A DNA stretch of 64,000 nt from Gavia stellata (taxonomy: Eukaryota > Chordata > Aves > Gaviiformes > Gaviidae). Shown here one piece after another: positions 63,034 to 64,000 of this stretch. Positions within the stretch are counted from its first letter, which is position 1. Each line of letters starts with the position of its first letter. A model generated the notes under the pieces. It was not told where the DNA came from. It worked only from the letters and a program-made list of their open reading frames with translations, and searched no databases. Location of the stretch: assembly GCF_030936135.1 (NCBI RefSeq), contig NC_082594.1, forward strand, positions 20,332,879 through 20,396,878. The letters are read 5' to 3'. Both the position numbers and the translations under genes were made by a program.

Positions 63034-64000
63034 CTAGTAAAGACATAATATTACATCATAAGTGACTGTGAACTTGTAAAGAAATTGGAAAGCACATAAT
63101 AGCAGGATTCTGTACAATTTACAATGTTTCATGGGTATCCTAACTGGAGAATTTGGGATGTGTGAACTACTAAATTATTAGGAGGCCTCAGTTCATGCGT
63201 TCTTGAGCTTGCTTCATCCTTCATAACACAATGTTTATTATTTGTATGATAAACTTTTGAAATGCACCACCTCTCAAGCAACAGTAAGAGATAATTTTTG
63301 CTAGAAATAGCTGCATGCTGAAAACTTACATACTTTTGGCTGATACCTGTGCATATGGATGATAAGTGTTTGCCTCACTACGGTCTCATAAAAAATACTA
63401 CCATTTTATCTGAAAGCAGTTTCAAGTCAATTCATTCTGCAAGAAAACTCTTCTCCTCAGAGACCAGTATTCTACAATATGCTCCACCTCAACCAACAAA
63501 CCCCTCAGCAACTCTGTAGAAACACAGACCATCAAGTACTCAATGCACTGTTTACAGCACATGGCTTTATATACCTGTAGTTCTGTTTTTTTAAACAAGT
63601 AGGCTACCTTCTCTTAAATTGTGATGGAAGAGTTTATGAGGATTTATGGCAGAAAAAGCTGTCATACCCCTCTTGAGATCTAATTTCATCTTCAGCTTTT
63701 TGGCCTTATCTCTTTACAGTACCATGTGCATTACAGTAATATCTACTATCCCCACTTTTGGTCCTGTGGTGTAAAGAATTTGGAGTTTTGACTCAAGAAA
63801 GATGAGGAAATGTGTGGGGTTGCCGTAAAACAGCAGATAGTAGGAGTGAAATGATTATTGTTTATTATAGCAAGCACAATTACAACGCATGAATTGGATG
63901 CATTTTTGAAGGCACCACAGAAGTGTGAATTTCAAGGAGGGACTGGAGGTTATTAAAGTATGGCAAGTTGTCCAACTAAGTAATAAATATAGTAATAACG
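63034..64000 (-). other. MICU2: MICU2 intron running off the window
   Basis: AT-rich sequence upstream of the EF-hand exon. No further MICU2 exon could be recognised in these 967 bases, so the preceding exon lies beyond 64000. Confidence 0.75.

Noticed and set aside
63640..63720. Minus-strand open stretch considered as an extra MICU2 exon
   Set aside because: Its translation does not resemble MICU2 and it lacks a donor in the right phase.

Overview
This is nuclear DNA from a vertebrate, most likely a bird. Three lines of evidence support this: genes split by GT-AG introns, AT-rich introns with a CpG-rich promoter, and CR1 LINE copies ending in the ATTCTRTG-type tail typical of avian genomes. 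No prokaryotic operon, CRISPR array, plasmid or phage feature is present. Gene names rest on protein sequence recognised from memory; no database search was run.

The layout matches the gene order I know from human 13q12.11 (MRPL57 - ZDHHC20 - MICU2). (1) 1-1.8 kb: MRPL57 on the plus strand, with a non-coding first exon and a single complete coding exon at 950-1261 (mitoribosomal protein mL63, 103 aa). (2) About 2-52.6 kb: ZDHHC20 on the minus strand, a four-pass palmitoyltransferase whose first eleven coding exons can be placed to the base. They join in one frame with no internal stop and give 350 residues. The last roughly dozen codons and the long 3' UTR, which should lie below 10,115, could not be placed with confidence. 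Intron 1 spans 19.7 kb and holds an inverted pair of CR1 copies and a MIR-like ancient SINE. (3) 52.0-53.0 kb: the ZDHHC20 CpG island. A second GC-rich block at 53.4-53.6 kb carries a full match to the CTCF consensus. (4) 53.6-62.4 kb: the intergenic interval, including a 53.6-56.0 kb stretch with unexplained open segments. (5) 62,485-63,033: the last two coding exons of MICU2 on the minus strand; the rest of MICU2 lies beyond the right edge.

MRPL57 and ZDHHC20 converge, while MICU2 and ZDHHC20 run in tandem, so MICU2 transcription ends upstream of the ZDHHC20 promoter. Two of the three genes act in mitochondria (mitoribosome, calcium uniporter gating). ZDHHC20 acts on membranes by S-acylating proteins. 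I see no evidence of a shared pathway; the grouping is conserved synteny.

The most useful observations are these: the 33-nt in-frame exon that carries the DHHC catalytic motif, whose skipping would give a frame-preserving dead enzyme; the CR1 inverted pair in intron 1; the CTCF and YY1 motifs around the ZDHHC20 promoter; the undefined C-terminal exon of ZDHHC20; and two long plus-strand ORFs antisense to ZDHHC20 exon 10. I found no convincing previously undescribed system.
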